Notes: generated by a model from the letters alone, not told the origin. Counted from the stretch's first letter, positions 28,661 through 39,545 are shown. The stretch is 64,000 bases of DNA from Enterococcus moraviensis ATCC BAA-383 (GCF_000407445.1 NZ_ASWB01000005.1:1-64000), one strand, 5' to 3'. Program-made: numbers and translations.

Positions 28661-28672
28661 ACGTATTTATAG

Positions 28673-29329
28673 TTAGACGAGCGTATCTAATCCATTTAAA
28701 AATACCCGTAGTGTCTTCATGAAGAAATCTTTTTGTTTTTCTTTTTGTCGATAGTGAATACTTTCGCTGATATTGTTCAGCTCATTTTCTTGGACATATT
28801 GTTTCATCAAAATGATCTGTTTTTTTAAATAATCATCGCCAGCCATCACTTTCGTATATAACTTCTTCTCTTCGGAAGAATCCATCAGCATACCAAATAA
28901 TAAATGCTGTAAGGACGTGACAGTCATGTAACTTAATTCGATTGAGAAACCAGCTTCATGAAGTATACCAAGGATTGCATCAAGATTCCTTAATCGAGAG
29001 GGGTAGGAAGGAATCGTTTGAATTTCGATCTCTATGGCACATGGGTATTGTTGGTATAATTCATAATAATTTTCCATATAAGCATAGATTGTTTCTTTCC
29101 AATTCTCTTGAGGTTTTGGTGGGATAAACTGGTTTTCTATTTCTTCAGCCATACTTTGGAGCAAGGCTTGTTTATTTTCTACATGCCAATAGATTGCAGG
29201 TGCTTGGATATTAAGTTTTTGCGCTACTTTGCGCATAGATAATTTTTCTAATTCAGGGTTTTCTGTCAATAACTGAAATGCTGCCTGAACGATTTTATCT
29301 TTTGATAATTTTGATTCCAATTTTATCAT
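28673..29329 (-). CDS. TetR/AcrR-family transcriptional regulator
   Basis: 218 aa. The N-terminal helix-turn-helix (about 12-55) reads IVQAAFQLLTENPELEKLSMRKVAQKLN..APAIYWHVENKQALL, and its APAIYWH core is that of the TetR(class)-like group. A helical ligand-binding domain follows. It is divergently placed 213 bp from the ABC exporter pair, so it probably represses that operon. The ligand is unknown. Confidence 0.9.
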   Translation of the reverse strand: MIKLESKLSKDKIVQAAFQLLTENPELEKLSMRKVAQKLNIQAPAIYWHVENKQALLQSMAEEIENQFIPPKPQENWKETIYAYMENYYELYQQYPCAIEIEIQTIPSYPSRLRNLDAILGILHEAGFSIELSYMTVTSLQHLLFGMLMDSSEEKKLYTKVMAGDDYLKKQIILMKQYVQENELNNISESIHYRQKEKQKDFFMKTLRVFLNGLDTLV

Positions 29330-29542
29330 CCTTTTATTTAAAAAATATAAGCTAACTTCTTGAATTTCATTGTTAAAAATGGTAAATTGTTATGCGGCCT
29401 AATTTTACAGTGTTAAGTTTGTGAATTTGATAAATGAAATAGACCACTTTATTTATCCATTAACACATAATAACATTAAATACTCGTTGAAAGTTGCACA
29501 ATGAATTGAATAGGCTAGATTTACAAAGAAAGTTGGGATTAA

Positions 29543-31264
29543 GTGAGTATTATTATGGAACACGTCAAGAAGTACAAGTTGGAAGTTACCATAGCATTGA
29601 TTACCGTTGTTATCATGGTCATGTCGGCCTTATGGCAACCTAAATTATTACAAAAAGTGTTAGAAGCCATTATTAAAGAAGATAAAAGCCAAATGAAAGA
29701 ACTAGGATTATACTTGATTGGAATCGCAGGCTTAGGATTGATTGCCGGAGTTTTCAATACAATTTATTCTGCCAAAGTAGCGCAAGGTGTTAGTGCCGAT
29801 ATTCGAGAAGCAACATTTCGTAAAATCCAAACATTTTCATTTGGAAATATTGAAGAATTTTCTGCTGGAAATTTAGTTGTACGTTTAACAAATGATGTTA
29901 CTCAAATTCAAAATGTGATCATGATTGCGTTGCAGTCATTGTTTAGAATTCCGATCCTATTTATCGGAAGTTTTATTTTAGCGATGATGACATTGCCTCA
30001 ATTATGGTGGGTAATTATTTTACTTGTCGTGGCAGTATTTATTATCACAGCTTTATCATTTTCTCAAATGGGCAAACATTTTATGATCATTCAAACATTG
30101 ATCGATAAAGTGAATGGGTTAGCAAAAGAAAATCTTTTAGGGATTCGAGTAGTGAAATCATTTGTTCAAGAAGATAATGAATTAAATCGTTTTAGTAAAG
30201 TCAGTGAAGAGTTGACGAAACATAATTTGATTGTAGGAACATTGTTTTCTGTTATGATTCCGTCATTTATGTTGGCAGCTAACTTAGCGATTGCAGGATC
30301 GATTTTTCTTGTTAGTAATCTAGTGAAAGATGATCCAACTGTTGTTGGTGGAATTGCTTCATTTATGAGTTATTTGATGCAAATCATGATGGCGATCATT
30401 ATCGGCGGAATGATGATGATGATGACTTCTCGTGCCGCTGTTTCAATCAAACGGATCAAAGAAGTCATGGATACAGTTCCTGCATTGACATATAAAGAAG
30501 TGCCAGAACAAAACCTAGATGGTAGTGTGACGTTTGACCATGTTAGTTTCCGATATCCAGGAGATGAGTCAGATACACTGAAAGATATTTCATTTTCTAT
30601 CAAGCCAGGTGAAATGATTGGTGTCGTTGGCGCGACAGGTGCAGGTAAATCAACTTTAGCGCAATTGATTCCACGATTGTTTGATCCTTCTGAGGGAACT
30701 GTAGAAGTTGGTGGTGTGGATTTAAAGGATGTTAATGAACAGAGTCTACGTAAAGCTGTTTCATTCGTCTTGCAAAAAGCAATTCTCTTTTCAGGTACGA
30801 TTTCACAAAACCTACGTCAAGGGAAAAAAGATGCTAGTGAAGCTGACATGAGTCGAGCTACAGAAATTGCGCAGGCAAAAGAATTTATTGAGAAACTTGC
30901 GTTGCAGTATGAAGCACCAGTTGCTGAACGAAGCAATAACTTCTCTGGTGGACAAAAACAACGTTTGTCTATTTCTCGTGGTGTGATCGGTGATCCTAAG
31001 ATCTTAATTTTAGATGATAGCACAAGTGCCTTAGATGCACGTTCAGAACGTTTAGTTAGAGAAGCGTTGGATAAGGACTTAAAAGATACAACAACGATCG
31101 TGATCGCTCAAAAGATTTCTTCAGTTGTGCATGCTGACCGTATTTTAGTTTTAGATAAAGGGCAATTAGTAGGCGAAGGAACACATGAAGAATTAGCTAA
31201 AACAAACCCAATCTATCAAGAGATTTACGAAACACAAAAAGGAAAGGATGAAAATAATGACTGA
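29543..31264 (+). CDS. ABC exporter half-transporter with degenerate catalytic site
   Basis: 573 aa, with six transmembrane helices (1-305) and an ABC domain (325-573). Walker A is GATGAGKST and the signature FSGGQKQR is intact. The Walker B Glu is Asp ([12 protein letters not shown]) and the switch His is Gln (IVIAQKIS). Those changes are those of the non-catalytic half of heterodimeric exporters such as LmrCD/BmrCD-type pumps. Its stop codon overlaps the start of the partner gene. Likely a drug or lipid exporter; it resembles enterococcal EfrAB-type pumps but I cannot tell which pair. Confidence 0.9.
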   Translation: MSIIMEHVKKYKLEVTIALITVVIMVMSALWQPKLLQKVLEAIIKEDKSQMKELGLYLIGIAGLGLIAGVFNTIYSAKVAQGVSADIREATFRKIQTFSFGNIEEFSAGNLVVRLTNDVTQIQNVIMIALQSLFRIPILFIGSFILAMMTLPQLWWVIILLVVAVFIITALSFSQMGKHFMIIQTLIDKVNGLAKENLLGIRVVKSFVQEDNELNRFSKVSEELTKHNLIVGTLFSVMIPSFMLAANLAIAGSIFLVSNLVKDDPTVVGGIASFMSYLMQIMMAIIIGGMMMMMTSRAAVSIKRIKEVMDTVPALTYKEVPEQNLDGSVTFDHVSFRYPGDESDTLKDISFSIKPGEMIGVVGATGAGKSTLAQLIPRLFDPSEGTVEVGGVDLKDVNEQSLRKAVSFVLQKAILFSGTISQNLRQGKKDASEADMSRATEIAQAKEFIEKLALQYEAPVAERSNNFSGGQKQRLSISRGVIGDPKILILDDSTSALDARSERLVREALDKDLKDTTTIVIAQKISSVVHADRILVLDKGQLVGEGTHEELAKTNPIYQEIYETQKGKDENND

Positions 31265-33026
31265 TTTAATAAGAGCAAGTAAATTCTTTTTTCATTATTT
31301 AAAACGATATAAACTTTCCTTCTTGTTCATCTTTATAACGATTGTGATTGCAACTTATCTACAAGTGAAAGCACCGCAATTTGTTGGTGAAGCGATTCAA
31401 GAATTAGCTAATTATGCTAGAGCTTTAGGGCAAGGAACAGATGATAAGAGTAAGTTTATTGATATTATCTGGAAGCTATTTATTTTCTATGTATTAACAA
31501 GTGCAGCCAATTTTATTTATAGTATTCTATTTACACAAGTTGTTGGAAAGTCAACGAATCGGATGCGGATTGGTTTATTTAATAAATTAGAAAAATTAAC
31601 GATTCGTTTCTTTGACTCTCATCAAGATGGTGAAATTTTAAGTCGATTTACGAGTGATTTGGATAACATCCAAAATAGTTTGAATCAAGCATTGCTTCAA
31701 GTATTGACTAATGCAGCTTTATTTGTAGGGATTTTGATTATGATGTTCCGCCAAAATGTTCAGTTGGCGTGGGCAACGATTGCCTCAACGCCAGTTGCGA
31801 TTTTGATTGCGGTAGTTGTCATCAGCAAAGCACGTAAATATGTTGATATTCAACAAGATGAAGTTGGAAAGTTAAACGGATATATGGATGAAAAAATCAG
31901 CGGACAACGTGTGATTATTACGAATGGTTTGCAAGAAGAAACCATTGAGGGGTTCTTAGAACATAATGATACTGTACGCAAAGCGACATTTAAAGGACAA
32001 GTATACTCTGGTTTGCTGTTTCCAATGATGCAAGGCATGTCTCTTGTGAATACAGCTATCGTGATTTTCTTTGGTGGTTGGTTAGCATTAAATGGTGATT
32101 TAGAAAAAACAGTTGCGTTAGGTTTAGTGGTAACCTTTGTTCAATATTCGCAACAATACTATCAACCATTAATGCAAATTTCTTCAGGTTACAGCATGAT
32201 CCAGTTAGCGATCACAGGTGCTCGTCGTTTAAATGAGATGTTTGACGAACCGGATGAAATCAATCCGAAAAATGGAAAAGAAATCGCTGGTATTAATGAA
32301 TCTGTTTCTTTAAATCATGTTGAGTTTGGATATGATCCAGAAGTGCCGATTTTAAAAGATGTTTCAATCAATGTAAGCAAAGGTGAAATGGTTGCATTAG
32401 TTGGACCAACGGGTTCAGGAAAAACGACGATCATGAACTTGTTGAATCGTTTTTATGATGTAAATAGCGGTTCCGTTACCTTTGATGGTACGGATATTCG
32501 CGAAATAGAATTAAGCAGTTTACGAAGCCATGTAGGAATTGTTTTACAAGACTCAGTGTTATTCTCAGGAACAATTCGAGACAATATTTCTTTTGGTAAA
32601 CCTGAATCTACTGAAGAAGAGATTATTGAAGCGGCAAAACAAGCGAATATTCACGAGTTCATTATGGAACAGGAAAATGGCTACGACACTGAAATTACGG
32701 AAGAAAATAACATTTTCAGTACAGGTCAAAAACAACTGATCAGTATCGCACGTACAATCATCACAAATCCATCATTATTAATTTTAGATGAAGCAACAAG
32801 TAATGTAGATACCGTGACTGAATCGAAAATCCAAAAAGCGATGGACGAAGCAATCAAAGGCAGAACAAGCTTTGTGATTGCTCACCGTTTGAAAACCATT
32901 TTGAATGCGGATCGTATTGTTGTTTTAAGAAATGGTGAAGTGATTGAAGAAGGAAGTCATCATGAATTATTGAAACAAGAAGGGTTCTATTCAGAATTGT
33001 ACTATAATCAGTTTGTATTTGAATAA
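31257..33026 (+). CDS. ABC exporter half-transporter, catalytic partner
   Basis: 589 aa with transmembrane domain then ABC domain. Walker [10 protein letters not shown] and Walker [11 protein letters not shown] with intact Glu and H-loop (IAHRLK) are present, while its signature is FSTGQKQ instead of LSGGQ. Those features complement the upstream half, giving one competent and one degenerate ATP site. The ATG at 31257 is chosen for its 8-base distance from GGAAAGGA; it overlaps the upstream stop by eight bases. Confidence 0.9.
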   Translation: MTDLIRASKFFFHYLKRYKLSFLFIFITIVIATYLQVKAPQFVGEAIQELANYARALGQGTDDKSKFIDIIWKLFIFYVLTSAANFIYSILFTQVVGKSTNRMRIGLFNKLEKLTIRFFDSHQDGEILSRFTSDLDNIQNSLNQALLQVLTNAALFVGILIMMFRQNVQLAWATIASTPVAILIAVVVISKARKYVDIQQDEVGKLNGYMDEKISGQRVIITNGLQEETIEGFLEHNDTVRKATFKGQVYSGLLFPMMQGMSLVNTAIVIFFGGWLALNGDLEKTVALGLVVTFVQYSQQYYQPLMQISSGYSMIQLAITGARRLNEMFDEPDEINPKNGKEIAGINESVSLNHVEFGYDPEVPILKDVSINVSKGEMVALVGPTGSGKTTIMNLLNRFYDVNSGSVTFDGTDIREIELSSLRSHVGIVLQDSVLFSGTIRDNISFGKPESTEEEIIEAAKQANIHEFIMEQENGYDTEITEENNIFSTGQKQLISIARTIITNPSLLILDEATSNVDTVTESKIQKAMDEAIKGRTSFVIAHRLKTILNADRIVVLRNGEVIEEGSHHELLKQEGFYSELYYNQFVFE

Positions 33027-33107
33027 ATAAATGTCCTTAGGGGTTAATTCCTACAAACGGTTTGGAATCTCTAAAGTAGTATATATCTAAAGGTTCTAAA
33101 TAAAAGT

Positions 33108-33157
33108 AAATAGGTAGTAAAGCAAAACTGTCTATGTTTTGCTTTACTACCTATTTT
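33108..33157. terminator. Bidirectional terminator, 21-bp perfect stem
   Basis: Arms at 33108-33128 and 33136-33156 are exact complements around a 7-base loop, with T-run on the plus strand and A-run on the other side. The right arm overlaps the end of the convergent mnmM gene. Confidence 0.92.
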
Positions 33158-33714
33158 TTCTCAATGCAAAATAAAATTGGAGGATTATTCTTCTGATTAA
33201 TAAATTGATAAGTCAGAACACTGTATTCTTCTTGTGGAAGCTGTTGCGAATATTCTTTTATCAGCGCTAATTCAGCTTCACCACCAGCGTGACCATAGTA
33301 AACGACTAAAATGATTCGACCGTTAGAGACTAATCGAGTGAGTAGTGCATCTAAAGCTTGTTTCGTTGTATCTGGTTTTGTGATGATCTGTTTATCGCTT
33401 TTAGGTAGGTACCCTAAATTGAAAATAGCAGCACGTAAAGCTGTTTCTTCAGGAATAGCTGTTTCAATCGTCTCGTGACCTTGATGTAATAGGCGGACTT
33501 GCTCTCGTACTCCAGATTCCAAAAGCCTATTTTCAGTATTTTGCAAAGCTTGTTCTTGAATATCAAAAGCGTAAACTAAACCATTTGTACCAACGAGTTG
33601 CGCCAATAAAGCTGTATCATTTCCATTGCCCATAGTTGCATCTACAACCGTATCACCAGTTTGGATTATTTCTTTTAATAATGTATGACTAAAACGCATC
33701 GCCGTTTGTAACAT
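33151..33714 (-). CDS. mnmM: tRNA mnm5s2U34 methyltransferase-type SAM enzyme (YtqB/MnmM)
   Basis: 187 aa, class I methyltransferase: SAM motif VVDATMGNGNDTALLA and the NLGYLPKSDK motif are hallmarks of the YtqB family. In Bacillus the family was identified as MnmM, which methylates nm5(s2)U34 of tRNA. It is joined to the radical-SAM gene through TAATG (the stop and start overlap by one base). Targets would include the Lys, Glu and Leu(UAA) tRNAs seen in this window (inference). Confidence 0.85.
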   Translation of the reverse strand: MLQTAMRFSHTLLKEIIQTGDTVVDATMGNGNDTALLAQLVGTNGLVYAFDIQEQALQNTENRLLESGVREQVRLLHQGHETIETAIPEETALRAAIFNLGYLPKSDKQIITKPDTTKQALDALLTRLVSNGRIILVVYYGHAGGEAELALIKEYSQQLPQEEYSVLTYQFINQKNNPPILFCIEKK

Positions 33715-34682
33715 TAGATAGAAACCTCCTTTACATCTCGAACATTGTAGAGTCCTTGAACACTATTTCGACGTTTCATTTCATCATCAATTGCGTTCAA
33801 CACTTCCCATTTCTTTAAACTCCACATTGGTCCAACTAAAGCATCAGTGGGCGCATCACCGGTTAAACGATGGATCACGATCTCTGGTGGGATCATTTCT
33901 AATTGATCACAAATCACATTGACATAGTTCTCTCTCGTCATCAATTGCAAACGTCCTTCATGATAATCACGCAACATACGCGTATTCGTCATTAAATGCA
34001 GTAAATGTAACTTGATTCCTTGAATATCTGAATCAAGAATCGTACGACGGACATTTTCTCGCATCATCTCTAAACTTTCGCCAGGTAAACCATTGATCAA
34101 ATGTGTACAGACCCGAATATTATGTTTACGTAATTTAGCAACACCATCTAAATACGTTTGATAATTATGGGCGCGGTTGATTGTGTTACTCGTATGTTCA
34201 TAGGTTGTTTGTAAACCTAATTCTACCCATACATAATAACGTTGGTTCAGTTCTGCTAGATATTCTACAACATCATCGGGCAAGCAGTCAGGACGCGTAC
34301 CAATCGAAATACCCACAACGCCTTTTTCATTGACAACTTGTTCAAAACGGTGTCGAATCACTTCAACAGGAGCATGCGTATTTGTAAAATTTTGAAAATA
34401 AACAATATACTGGTCAACCTGTGGCCATTTTTTATGCATCATCTGTACTTCTTTTTGAAATTGAATCGGTAAAGGATCCTGTGGTGCTACGATCATATCG
34501 CCTGAACCTGAAACACTACAAAAAGTGCAGCCGCCTTTTGCAACTGTTCCATCACGGTTTGGACAATCAAAACCACCATCTAAAGGAACTTTAAAAATTT
34601 TACCGCCAAATTGTTGTCGTAAAGCATAATTCCATGTATGATATCGTTTATTTGGATCTTCAGTATATAAAAATTTTGACAT
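33714..34682 (-). CDS. mnmL: Radical-SAM enzyme, YtqA/MnmL family
   Basis: 322 aa, TIGR01212-type radical-SAM protein. The cluster-binding Cys residues are 40, 52 and 55 (C-x11-C-x2-C), the spacing typical for this family rather than the standard CX3CX2C. Bacillus YtqA was linked to the cmnm5-to-nm5 step of tRNA wobble modification (established in recent literature as I recall). Start at 34682 fits the conserved MSKFLYTEDPNKRY beginning; the longer reading would run into the upstream gene. Operon with the PAP2 gene (13-bp gap) and mnmM. Confidence 0.85.
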   Translation of the reverse strand: MSKFLYTEDPNKRYHTWNYALRQQFGGKIFKVPLDGGFDCPNRDGTVAKGGCTFCSVSGSGDMIVAPQDPLPIQFQKEVQMMHKKWPQVDQYIVYFQNFTNTHAPVEVIRHRFEQVVNEKGVVGISIGTRPDCLPDDVVEYLAELNQRYYVWVELGLQTTYEHTSNTINRAHNYQTYLDGVAKLRKHNIRVCTHLINGLPGESLEMMRENVRRTILDSDIQGIKLHLLHLMTNTRMLRDYHEGRLQLMTRENYVNVICDQLEMIPPEIVIHRLTGDAPTDALVGPMWSLKKWEVLNAIDDEMKRRNSVQGLYNVRDVKEVSI

Positions 34683-34695
34683 TTTCTTCTTCTTT

Positions 34696-35346
34696 CTATT
34701 GTTGTTTATTTTTAAAGCGCCAAACAAAACGTTTTTCTAAATAAATTGGATAGGTCATCAAGAGCCAAGCTAAACCAAAGCAAAAGCCTCCTAAAACATC
34801 ACTAGGGAAATGAACGCCTACATAGATTCTACTTATCCCAATCAGAAAAATGCCGACACCTAAGATAATTTGTAAAAACAAACAAAGATTTTTTTGTTTA
34901 ATAAATTGTGGAAGCAATAAAATAATCGTGCCATACAAAAGGACGCTTCCAGTAGAATGTCCACTGGGAAAGCTATAACTATGTTCCGTTACTAAATGAT
35001 GTAAAGTTGGACGAGTGCGCATAAATACTAACTTGATCAATGGATTTGCCACACCTGCAATTAATGCTGTATTGATTAAAAGCCAAAGGACTTCGGCATA
35101 ATAGCTTCCTCTAAACAATATAAAAGCAATAGTTAAAGTAAGGATTCCTATGGTCAATGGATCTGCGAACTTCGTATACCAAATAAAGAATGGATTAGCA
35201 GAAGGATAAGGCATACGTACAATGGAAGTGATCGTTTGGTCAAAACTTTTTAACCAACCAGGATAAAAACGAACGACATAACCTAAAAACATAAAAACGA
35301 CTAGAAAGCAGCTTCCTGCAAACTGATAATATAACTTATTCTTCAT
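34696..35346 (-). CDS. PAP2-family membrane phosphatase
   Basis: 216 aa, about six transmembrane helices. The three-part phosphatase signature is present: KLVFMRTRP, SFPSGHST and SRIYVGVHFPSDV. It is typical of undecaprenyl-pyrophosphate or phosphatidylglycerol-phosphate phosphatases; which one cannot be said. First gene of the operon with mnmL and mnmM. The link is probably only shared transcription. Confidence 0.9.
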   Translation of the reverse strand: MKNKLYYQFAGSCFLVVFMFLGYVVRFYPGWLKSFDQTITSIVRMPYPSANPFFIWYTKFADPLTIGILTLTIAFILFRGSYYAEVLWLLINTALIAGVANPLIKLVFMRTRPTLHHLVTEHSYSFPSGHSTGSVLLYGTIILLLPQFIKQKNLCLFLQIILGVGIFLIGISRIYVGVHFPSDVLGGFCFGLAWLLMTYPIYLEKRFVWRFKNKQQ

Positions 35347-35420
35347 TAAAAAATCCTCTCCAATTATAGATAAAGTTTATTATAACACCAAACAAATAAG
35401 AAGACATCTGAGAATACTAA

Positions 35421-35462
35421 AAAAGCCTATATGAAAACTTCAACGTTTCATATAGACTTTGA
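35421..35462. terminator. Hairpin terminator
   Basis: CTATATGAAA and TTTCATATAG arms with A- and T-rich flanks between two minus-strand operons. Confidence 0.7.
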
Positions 35463-35475
35463 TTTAAAAAGAAGA

Positions 35476-36507
35476 TTAGCTATCCTCACCATCTTCATAA
35501 TCTGATGGACCTTCAACTGAAATATCCCCAGAATTTGTTTGTAACGTGAACGTTCTTGTTGCTTTTCCTTGCTTATAAGAAGTGCGTTCCTTACCGAAAA
35601 TGGTACTATCACCTAACTTAGTTTTGGTTTTGATTGTTACATCATATAGTACTTCTTCTGTAAACAAGTCAATACTTCCTTGTTGTGTTTCAACGAGTAA
35701 CTCTTTAGGAAGTTCAGTGCCGTATAGTGAAAAATCACCATTGATACTTTTAACTTTTGCGTTCCCTTTAAGGTCTGTTGCGTGGATTTCACCATTAGTT
35801 GTTTCAATAGTAGACATCCCTTTGACACTATTCAATGAAATATCGCCTGAAGTACTACTAGCAGACCATTTAGAGGCAGCAAAATCATTTAATTGAATTT
35901 CACCGTTTTGGGTTTTGAAGGTTGCGTCATCAGCACGAACGTCAGTATGAACGTTCAGATTACCGTTAGTGGTCTCGATCGCTAATTTTTCCGTGTTGAT
36001 ATCACTAACAGTAACATCTGCATTGTTCATTGTGATGGCTAAATTTTTTGTTGTGGCTAATGAAACATTGATTGCGCCAGTTGCTTTTCCGTCTATTACT
36101 AGACGTTCAGTATTCTCTGGGATCGTTAAAGTCACTGCAGATCCGCCATCAAAAATGCCAAATTTAAACCCATCAAATTCGGACTTTTTCTTTGTACTAT
36201 TTGCTGAAATAGTTAGTTGATCCTTTTGTTCCTTAACATCTAATGAACTATTAAGTGAAACAGGTACAGAACTTCGTGTATCCATCGTTACTGTATTTGA
36301 ATTTTCAGTTAGAATATAAAATTCAGCATCTCCGGAAAGATCAAGATGAATTTCTTTTGAACTTTGTTTATTTTTTATCTCATAGGTTTGAGTTTTCATC
36401 TCGGTCATAGAGTGTTCAGCCCGTTTGAAATAAACGGCACTGCCAATCCCGCCGATGATCATAGCTAAAACACCTATGGATAGAAAAAAAGCAGTTGTCT
36501 TTTTCAT
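35476..36507 (-). CDS. DUF4097 beta-strand-repeat protein
   Basis: 343 aa. One N-terminal transmembrane anchor (8-27), then an outer beta-helix made of DUF4097 repeats (ETTNGNLNVH, STSGDISLNS, ETTNGEIHATD and so on). In Firmicutes such proteins accompany cell-envelope stress systems (the enterococcal LiaX also carries this type of domain). It follows the DUF1700 gene with one base between stop and start, so they act together. Role at the envelope likely; molecular activity unknown. Confidence 0.85.
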   Translation of the reverse strand: MKKTTAFFLSIGVLAMIIGGIGSAVYFKRAEHSMTEMKTQTYEIKNKQSSKEIHLDLSGDAEFYILTENSNTVTMDTRSSVPVSLNSSLDVKEQKDQLTISANSTKKKSEFDGFKFGIFDGGSAVTLTIPENTERLVIDGKATGAINVSLATTKNLAITMNNADVTVSDINTEKLAIETTNGNLNVHTDVRADDATFKTQNGEIQLNDFAASKWSASSTSGDISLNSVKGMSTIETTNGEIHATDLKGNAKVKSINGDFSLYGTELPKELLVETQQGSIDLFTEEVLYDVTIKTKTKLGDSTIFGKERTSYKQGKATRTFTLQTNSGDISVEGPSDYEDGEDS

Positions 36508-36508
36508 A

Positions 36509-37165
36509 CTAAATCTCTCCTCTTAAAACACGTATATTCCATTGTAGGTAATGTTTCAGGACTTTTCCAAAGAATTTTGTTAAGGGCGTCAAAATCAATA
36601 ACCCGATAATACCAGCACCGCAAAGGAATAAACTAAGGAACAGTTGGAACATTGTCCCATCATTAAAACCAGCGAAAACTGAGATCCCTCCTAAGATCGG
36701 TGAAAATAAGAATAGTACAGCTGCCAACCAACCTGAAAATAAAAGCATAATAGCAGTAAAAATCATCCAAAACATAAAAAGAAAGTTAAGTGAAAGGACA
36801 CCCGCTACTTGGCAAAAGCGGACAAAGCCATTGTGATGAGGTCGATCATCAGTACGATAGGTATAATCATAAGGATGCTCAGGTGCCTCTTCATAATAAT
36901 AATCATTCGTGGCTACGGGCTGAATTTCTTGCCAGCCTCCTCGTTCAATTTTTTTCTCCGGAACAGTGATATCAAATTCTTGTAAAATTTCTTCTGCAAT
37001 TCCTCTTGGTTTGCCTAAGCTTTTTGCAATCTGTTCTTCTGTCTCACCATTCGCTAAACGTTCTTTAAAAATTTCTTCATATTTATTCAAGATAAAGGAC
37101 TGCTGCTGACTGCTCAAAGGCTTCAAGTAGATTTTCAATTCAATTAAAAAGTGCTCTTTATTCAT
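36509..37165 (-). CDS. DUF1700 (HAAS-domain) membrane protein
   Basis: 218 aa. An N-terminal HAAS/DUF1700 domain (1-65, FLIELKIYL...GKPRGIAEEIL) is followed by a polar linker and four hydrophobic segments. Start at 37165 is set by the GGGGGA SD; codons before it are unlikely to be translated. This protein usually comes with a PadR regulator and a DUF4097 protein; here the PadR gene is absent from the immediate neighbourhood. Confidence 0.85.
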   Translation of the reverse strand: MNKEHFLIELKIYLKPLSSQQQSFILNKYEEIFKERLANGETEEQIAKSLGKPRGIAEEILQEFDITVPEKKIERGGWQEIQPVATNDYYYEEAPEHPYDYTYRTDDRPHHNGFVRFCQVAGVLSLNFLFMFWMIFTAIMLLFSGWLAAVLFLFSPILGGISVFAGFNDGTMFQLFLSLFLCGAGIIGLLILTPLTKFFGKVLKHYLQWNIRVLRGEI

Positions 37166-37473
37166 CTTTTTCCCCCATTTCATTTTACAATCTGACTTCT
37201 TCTTCTCCACTATAATTTTTTTTGGAAGTAATAACAAGTCCTGAATCAAAAAATCAGCCTAAGGTAAAGAGTTAAATCAGACTTGAGACCTAGTTCAGTT
37301 TCAATGAATCATGAAAGAATTGGAAAATCAAAAAATGAAAATAGAAAGAAATGTTTAACACATTTTTTTGTATATTAGGGAAGAAAAAAATAAAAAAAAT
37401 TTCTATTTTCTTTTAAAAAAGGGTATACTGTAATTCAAAGAATACTTTTTTTAGAAAATTCGGAGGACATATT

Positions 37474-39516
37474 ATGGAGAACTACAACACAACAAGGAAA
37501 GAGCGGAGGAAAGCCGAACAGAACAAGCTTGCTTACGATCAGTTAAAAAAAGGGACCACTATGCTGAGTTCAGCAATCGTCGTATCTTCGATCGCAGCCC
37601 CAATCGCTGCTCCAAAAATAGCGGAAGCTGCAGAAGACCAAAATTCAAGTGCACAAGTAAGTTACTCAGATACACCTACACATACAGAAGTCGTTCAGGA
37701 CACGACAACTGACACTAACAATTCGATGACACAAGAAACTCAGACAACAGAACAAGAAACATCCAGTGAAGCAACGTCTGAAACACAAGAATCATCAGAA
37801 TTAAATACATCAGAAACAACGCAAAGTACTGAGACAACTGAACCGACTGAAGAATCAACTGAATCAACAGACTCTTCAACAACTGAAACACAAGAAACAA
37901 CAGCACCAGAAATTATGATGCGCTCAGCAGCATTATCACAAACTAGAAGCATCAGCCCAAGTACCTTTATCGCTGATATAGCGGGTCATGCTCGATCAGT
38001 TGCTTCAGCGAACGATTTATACGCATCTGTGATGATGGCTCAAGCAATTCTTGAAAGTGATTGGGGAAGAAGCACATTATCAGCAGCACCAAATCATAAC
38101 TTATTTGGTATAAAAGGAAGTTATCAAGGTCAATCTGTTACGATGAAAACTTGGGAAGTGTATAATGGGCAATGGGTTCAAGTAGATGCTGCATTTAGAA
38201 AGTATCCTTCTTATTCAGAATCATTTAGTGACAATGCCTATGTTTTAAAAAATACAACCTTTCAAGCTGGTGTATATTACTATTCAGGTGCGTGGAAAAG
38301 CAATACAAGTTCATACAGAGATGCAACGGCTTGGTTAACAGGTCGCTACGCAACAGATCCTAGCTATAATACAAAATTAAATAATATTATTACTACGTAT
38401 AATTTGACACAATATGATACCCCTTCAACTGGTGGCGGCAATACAGGTGGAAATACAGGCAGTGGCAACACAGGCGGAACAAGTAGCCAAGATGTGACAC
38501 ACACAGTAAAAGCTGGTGATAGCTTATGGGGATTATCTGCCAAATACGGTACATCTATCGCGAATATCAAAAGTTGGAATAAACTGTCTAGTGATGTCAT
38601 TTATGTAGGCCAAAAATTAGTTGTGAAAAAAGGTTCTGGCAGTACTGGTGGCGGTAATACAGGCGGCAATACAGGTGGAAATACGGGTGGTTCTGGTAAT
38701 ACAGGAACAACAAACTCTTATTACACAGTAAAATCAGGTGATTCATTATGGGCAATAGCTAACGCCAACGGTATTAGTATTACTAATTTACGTCAATGGA
38801 ACAATTTAAGTGGTGATATAATTTATCCAGGCCAAAAACTGATTGTGAAAAAAGGCTCTAGCAGTACTGGTGGGGGCAATACAGGCGGGAACACTGGAGG
38901 CAATAGCGGTAATACAGGTGGTTCTAGCAATACAGGAACAACAAGCTCTTATTACACAGTAAAATCAGGCGATTCACTATGGGCAATAGCGAATACCAAT
39001 GGCGTAAGCATTGCGAATTTACGTCAGTGGAATAATCTGAACGGTGATATTATTTACCCAGGTCAAAAATTGGTTGTGAAAAAAGGATCTGGTAGTTCAG
39101 GAGGCAGTAATACGAATGGCGGTAACAGCAGCTCTTCAGGAAATACTGGTAGTTCAAATAACGCTGGCACTTCGAATAGCAACTATACAGTAAAATCAGG
39201 TGATTCATTATGGGCGATAGCCAATGCCAATGGCGTAAGCATTGCAAATTTACGTCAGTGGAATAATTTAAATGGTGATATTATTTTCCCAGGCCAAAAA
39301 CTAATTGTGAAAAAAGGTCAAAGTGGCTCATCAAGTTCAACGAGCACATCAAATAATCAAGGTGGTAGTCAAACAGCGGGCTCTCACACTGTAAAAAATG
39401 GCGATACGTTATGGGGACTGTCCCAAACATATGGAACTAGCGTTCAAAAAATAAAACAATTGAATGCCTTATCCAGTGATACAATTTATATTGGTCAGAA
39501 ACTGAAAGTGAAATAA
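37474..39516 (+). CDS. GH73 N-acetylglucosaminidase autolysin with five LysM domains (AtlA-like)
   Basis: 680 aa secreted peptidoglycan hydrolase. The long signal sequence (about 1-52) has the KERRKAEQNK N-region, then a Ser/Thr/Glu-rich segment (about 55-150), a GH73 glucosaminidase domain (about 165-312, catalytic Glu in AQAILESDWGRS) and five LysM repeats (from about 345 to 680) separated by Gly/Asn/Ser/Thr linkers. E. faecalis AtlA, which separates daughter cells, has six LysM. The middle three LysM are almost identical, so copy number may vary by recombination. Monocistronic with SD CGGAGGA. Confidence 0.93.
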   Translation: MENYNTTRKERRKAEQNKLAYDQLKKGTTMLSSAIVVSSIAAPIAAPKIAEAAEDQNSSAQVSYSDTPTHTEVVQDTTTDTNNSMTQETQTTEQETSSEATSETQESSELNTSETTQSTETTEPTEESTESTDSSTTETQETTAPEIMMRSAALSQTRSISPSTFIADIAGHARSVASANDLYASVMMAQAILESDWGRSTLSAAPNHNLFGIKGSYQGQSVTMKTWEVYNGQWVQVDAAFRKYPSYSESFSDNAYVLKNTTFQAGVYYYSGAWKSNTSSYRDATAWLTGRYATDPSYNTKLNNIITTYNLTQYDTPSTGGGNTGGNTGSGNTGGTSSQDVTHTVKAGDSLWGLSAKYGTSIANIKSWNKLSSDVIYVGQKLVVKKGSGSTGGGNTGGNTGGNTGGSGNTGTTNSYYTVKSGDSLWAIANANGISITNLRQWNNLSGDIIYPGQKLIVKKGSSSTGGGNTGGNTGGNSGNTGGSSNTGTTSSYYTVKSGDSLWAIANTNGVSIANLRQWNNLNGDIIYPGQKLVVKKGSGSSGGSNTNGGNSSSSGNTGSSNNAGTSNSNYTVKSGDSLWAIANANGVSIANLRQWNNLNGDIIFPGQKLIVKKGQSGSSSSTSTSNNQGGSQTAGSHTVKNGDTLWGLSQTYGTSVQKIKQLNALSSDTIYIGQKLKVK

Positions 39517-39545
39517 AACGATTGAAATTAACTGAAATATTTGGT
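39517..39545 (+). promoter_or_regulatory. Putative leuS promoter
   Basis: Just after the autolysin stop, TTGAAA is followed 17 bases later by TAGTAT, just upstream of the T-box leader. The match is moderate. Confidence 0.4.
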
